Positions 62,156 to 64,000 of a stretch of 64,000 nt of DNA are shown piece by piece. How positions within the stretch are numbered: position 1 is the stretch's first letter; each line of letters starts with the position of its first letter. The notes under the pieces were generated by a model. It worked only from the letters and a program-made list of their open reading frames with translations. It was not told the DNA's origin and ran no database searches. This DNA comes from Acanthornis magna (taxonomy: Eukaryota; Chordata; Aves; Passeriformes; Acanthizidae): positions 15,280,501-15,344,500 of the forward strand of contig JAWUZG010000051.1 of the NCBI GenBank assembly GCA_036785705.1. The letters run 5' to 3'. The translations under genes were made by a program, and so were the position numbers.

Positions 62156-64000
62156 GTAAGGTAAATCTTACAAAAGAAAAATATATCTTGCATGTTGGGG
62201 AAGTAGCATGTAAGCCTGTACCATGAGGAACACGGAGACATATACATAGAAGACTCCCAAAATTAGGCAGTATCTTCTTGATCCACATCAGTACTTGAAA
62301 TTCATCCCGTCTTTGGTCTAGCTGTAAACTTCCAACCTTTGTGGTAAGCTGAACCCTAATGCAGTCCACACTGTCTGCCCCCTGGTTTTTGTGTGCTCTT
62401 AACAGAGAGAGGTGGAAGCTTTGAATCATGTTTCTTTTAAAGGGAAACATCTTGTCCTTTTTCCTGCTGTCTAGCTAGCAGGCTGATGAACCATGACCAA
62501 ACACTCAGGGAATTCTTTTTTGTGTAGTTCATCTCCTGGATGTTTCACCTTTTCTTTCACCACAAGAGGTATCTCATGTGTCCTGTGTGTCGCTTCAGAG
62601 CTGCCCTGGGATGGGCAGAGGGCAGTGTGTCAGGCAGCAGTGAGATTAGTCAGGGTTGCAGTGTAGAGCAGCAAAGAAAGATGGGAAGAATGCCTTTGAA
62701 GAATGCCTTTGATGGAGTGCAGAAAAATCCTGTTAATTCATCAGGTGACAAAAAGCCTGAACTTGTCATGCACTAAGTTGTTACCCTTGGCTGGGATCTG
62801 TGTGGGGCAACAGAAGATGGAGCTGGTTCCCTTCTGGACTTCACACCCACTACTCCTATTGCAGCAGTATGAGTACTTCAGATGAACTAAGTGGCATCAG
62901 CAGCCCTTCCTAGAATTTTGTTTGTCCAATTAAAACAGTTAGAAATGTGATCCTCCATGTTCACATCAGATTAACCTCTGTGTTTATTCTCCTTTTTGCT
63001 GACGTTAATAAAATTTGAGAAAATTATATGCCTGGAAAACCACATCTGTTTGCACATGTTCAGCAAGAATTTCTCTGCTAAATTTCCAGAGTCCTTTCTT
63101 TGCCTGTGCACAGCTGGTACACCAGGAGACTTGGAGCTTCCTTGTTTTTATGTAGATGAGACTGAGGCTTCCCAACAGCACAGCTTCCAGTTTCTGTTAG
63201 GTTATTAGTTATTCCCACAGGGGACAGATCAGAGGTCTGTGTCCTAGAATTAGAGCTTGCAGCTCTGATGCTCATGAAAATGTAGGAGCTGGCATAGAAC
63301 ATTACTAAGGTCGCAAAGTTGAATGGAAAAGATGAAGCTAGGAAGTACTAGTGTTTTAGACTCTCAGCGGCACTTCGTCCTCCTCCTCTCTTCCCATACA
63401 TTTCTGTTTAGTTGAGAAACATTTTTTTTGTTGGAGGATCAGAACTTATCCTTACTGGTGTCTATCGCCATCTTGTCTGTCCCTTCGGAAACTGCAGGGG
63501 GACTCAACAGATCTGTAGGGGAAGCAGATGGTTGGTGGGAAGCAGGGAGGGTGAGAGACACGGAGTTCTCTGACTTGTTGGAAATTGTATTGGTTTGTGT
63601 CCTATTTTGGCAGCACAGCTGGAGGCAAAAGAGAATGTGTATCCATGTCTTTCTGCCAATCTTTTTCTATAACTGGAAGGCAAGCAGGATTGCTTCTGAC
63701 TGTTGCATGGACTATGAGCTTATGAAACATGATGCGGAATATGCAGCAGAAAGCATGCTGAAGAAGATGGCTGCTAAGAGGGAATGATTTTTTTCTCCCC
63801 TCCTTTTTTTTGGCTCTTTCAGTGCTCTTGTCCCCATGGAAGATTGCTAGCTCAAAAGCTTCAAATTTCTTCAAAAGTGTTTGGCACATTCATCTTCCCA
63901 TTTGGATCACTGACTTCCGTAGAAGTAGTGGTAAATAATACCCCATGCCTCAAATGCAGGAGGAAGGCCTGTGCATTCTTGCAGCTTCCCAAACACATCA
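62156..64000 (+). other. GDAP2 intron 12 (continues past window), with an unassigned ORF
   Basis: No GDAP2 terminal exon found. An open frame at 63,428-63,787 ends in a lysine-rich, coding-like tail but has no identified family. Confidence 0.5.

Noticed and set aside
62540..62776. Possible last GDAP2 exon (WMFHLFFHH...)
   Set aside because: Does not match the expected continuation after FRSK in frame or content, and lacks a phase-matched acceptor.

Overview
The window is vertebrate nuclear DNA, most likely from a bird and perhaps a songbird. The evidence is short introns with GT-AG junctions, several CR1 LINE tails of avian type, a probable avian ERV solo LTR, and three genes in the order SPAG17 - WDR3 - GDAP2, an arrangement known from other vertebrates. 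I saw no bacterial or viral gene system, CRISPR array, rRNA or tRNA.

Region 1 (1-18,655, + strand) is the 3' third of SPAG17, a ciliary central-apparatus protein. Nineteen coding exons join in one open frame from base 1 to a stop at 18,653-18,655. They encode 733 residues and end in an ASH/MSP-like Ig domain. The last intron begins with a perfect minor-spliceosome (U12, AT-type) donor.

Region 2 (18,656-24,760) is the gap between the convergent 3' ends of SPAG17 and WDR3. It holds a CR1 copy, a GC-rich diverged tandem repeat and a perfect 12-bp inverted repeat. I found no gene in it.

Region 3 (24,761-44,716, - strand) is complete WDR3 (UTP12 homologue, an SSU-processome component). Twenty-six coding exons encode 939 residues, with every splice phase consistent. 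Its introns hold CR1 tails, a probable solo LTR with a run of 25 G, an A35 tract and a 69-bp x 3 tandem repeat.

Region 4 (about 44,717-46,605) is a CpG island that probably serves as a shared divergent promoter for WDR3 and GDAP2.

Region 5 (46,606-64,000, + strand) is GDAP2 (macro domain plus CRAL-TRIO domain). Eleven coding exons encode residues 1-432. The last roughly 65 codons lie beyond the window.

The three genes do not form a pathway. WDR3 and GDAP2 are probably linked by a promoter, and SPAG17 and WDR3 only by position. The points most worth checking are the U12 intron of SPAG17 and a possible second U12 intron in GDAP2.
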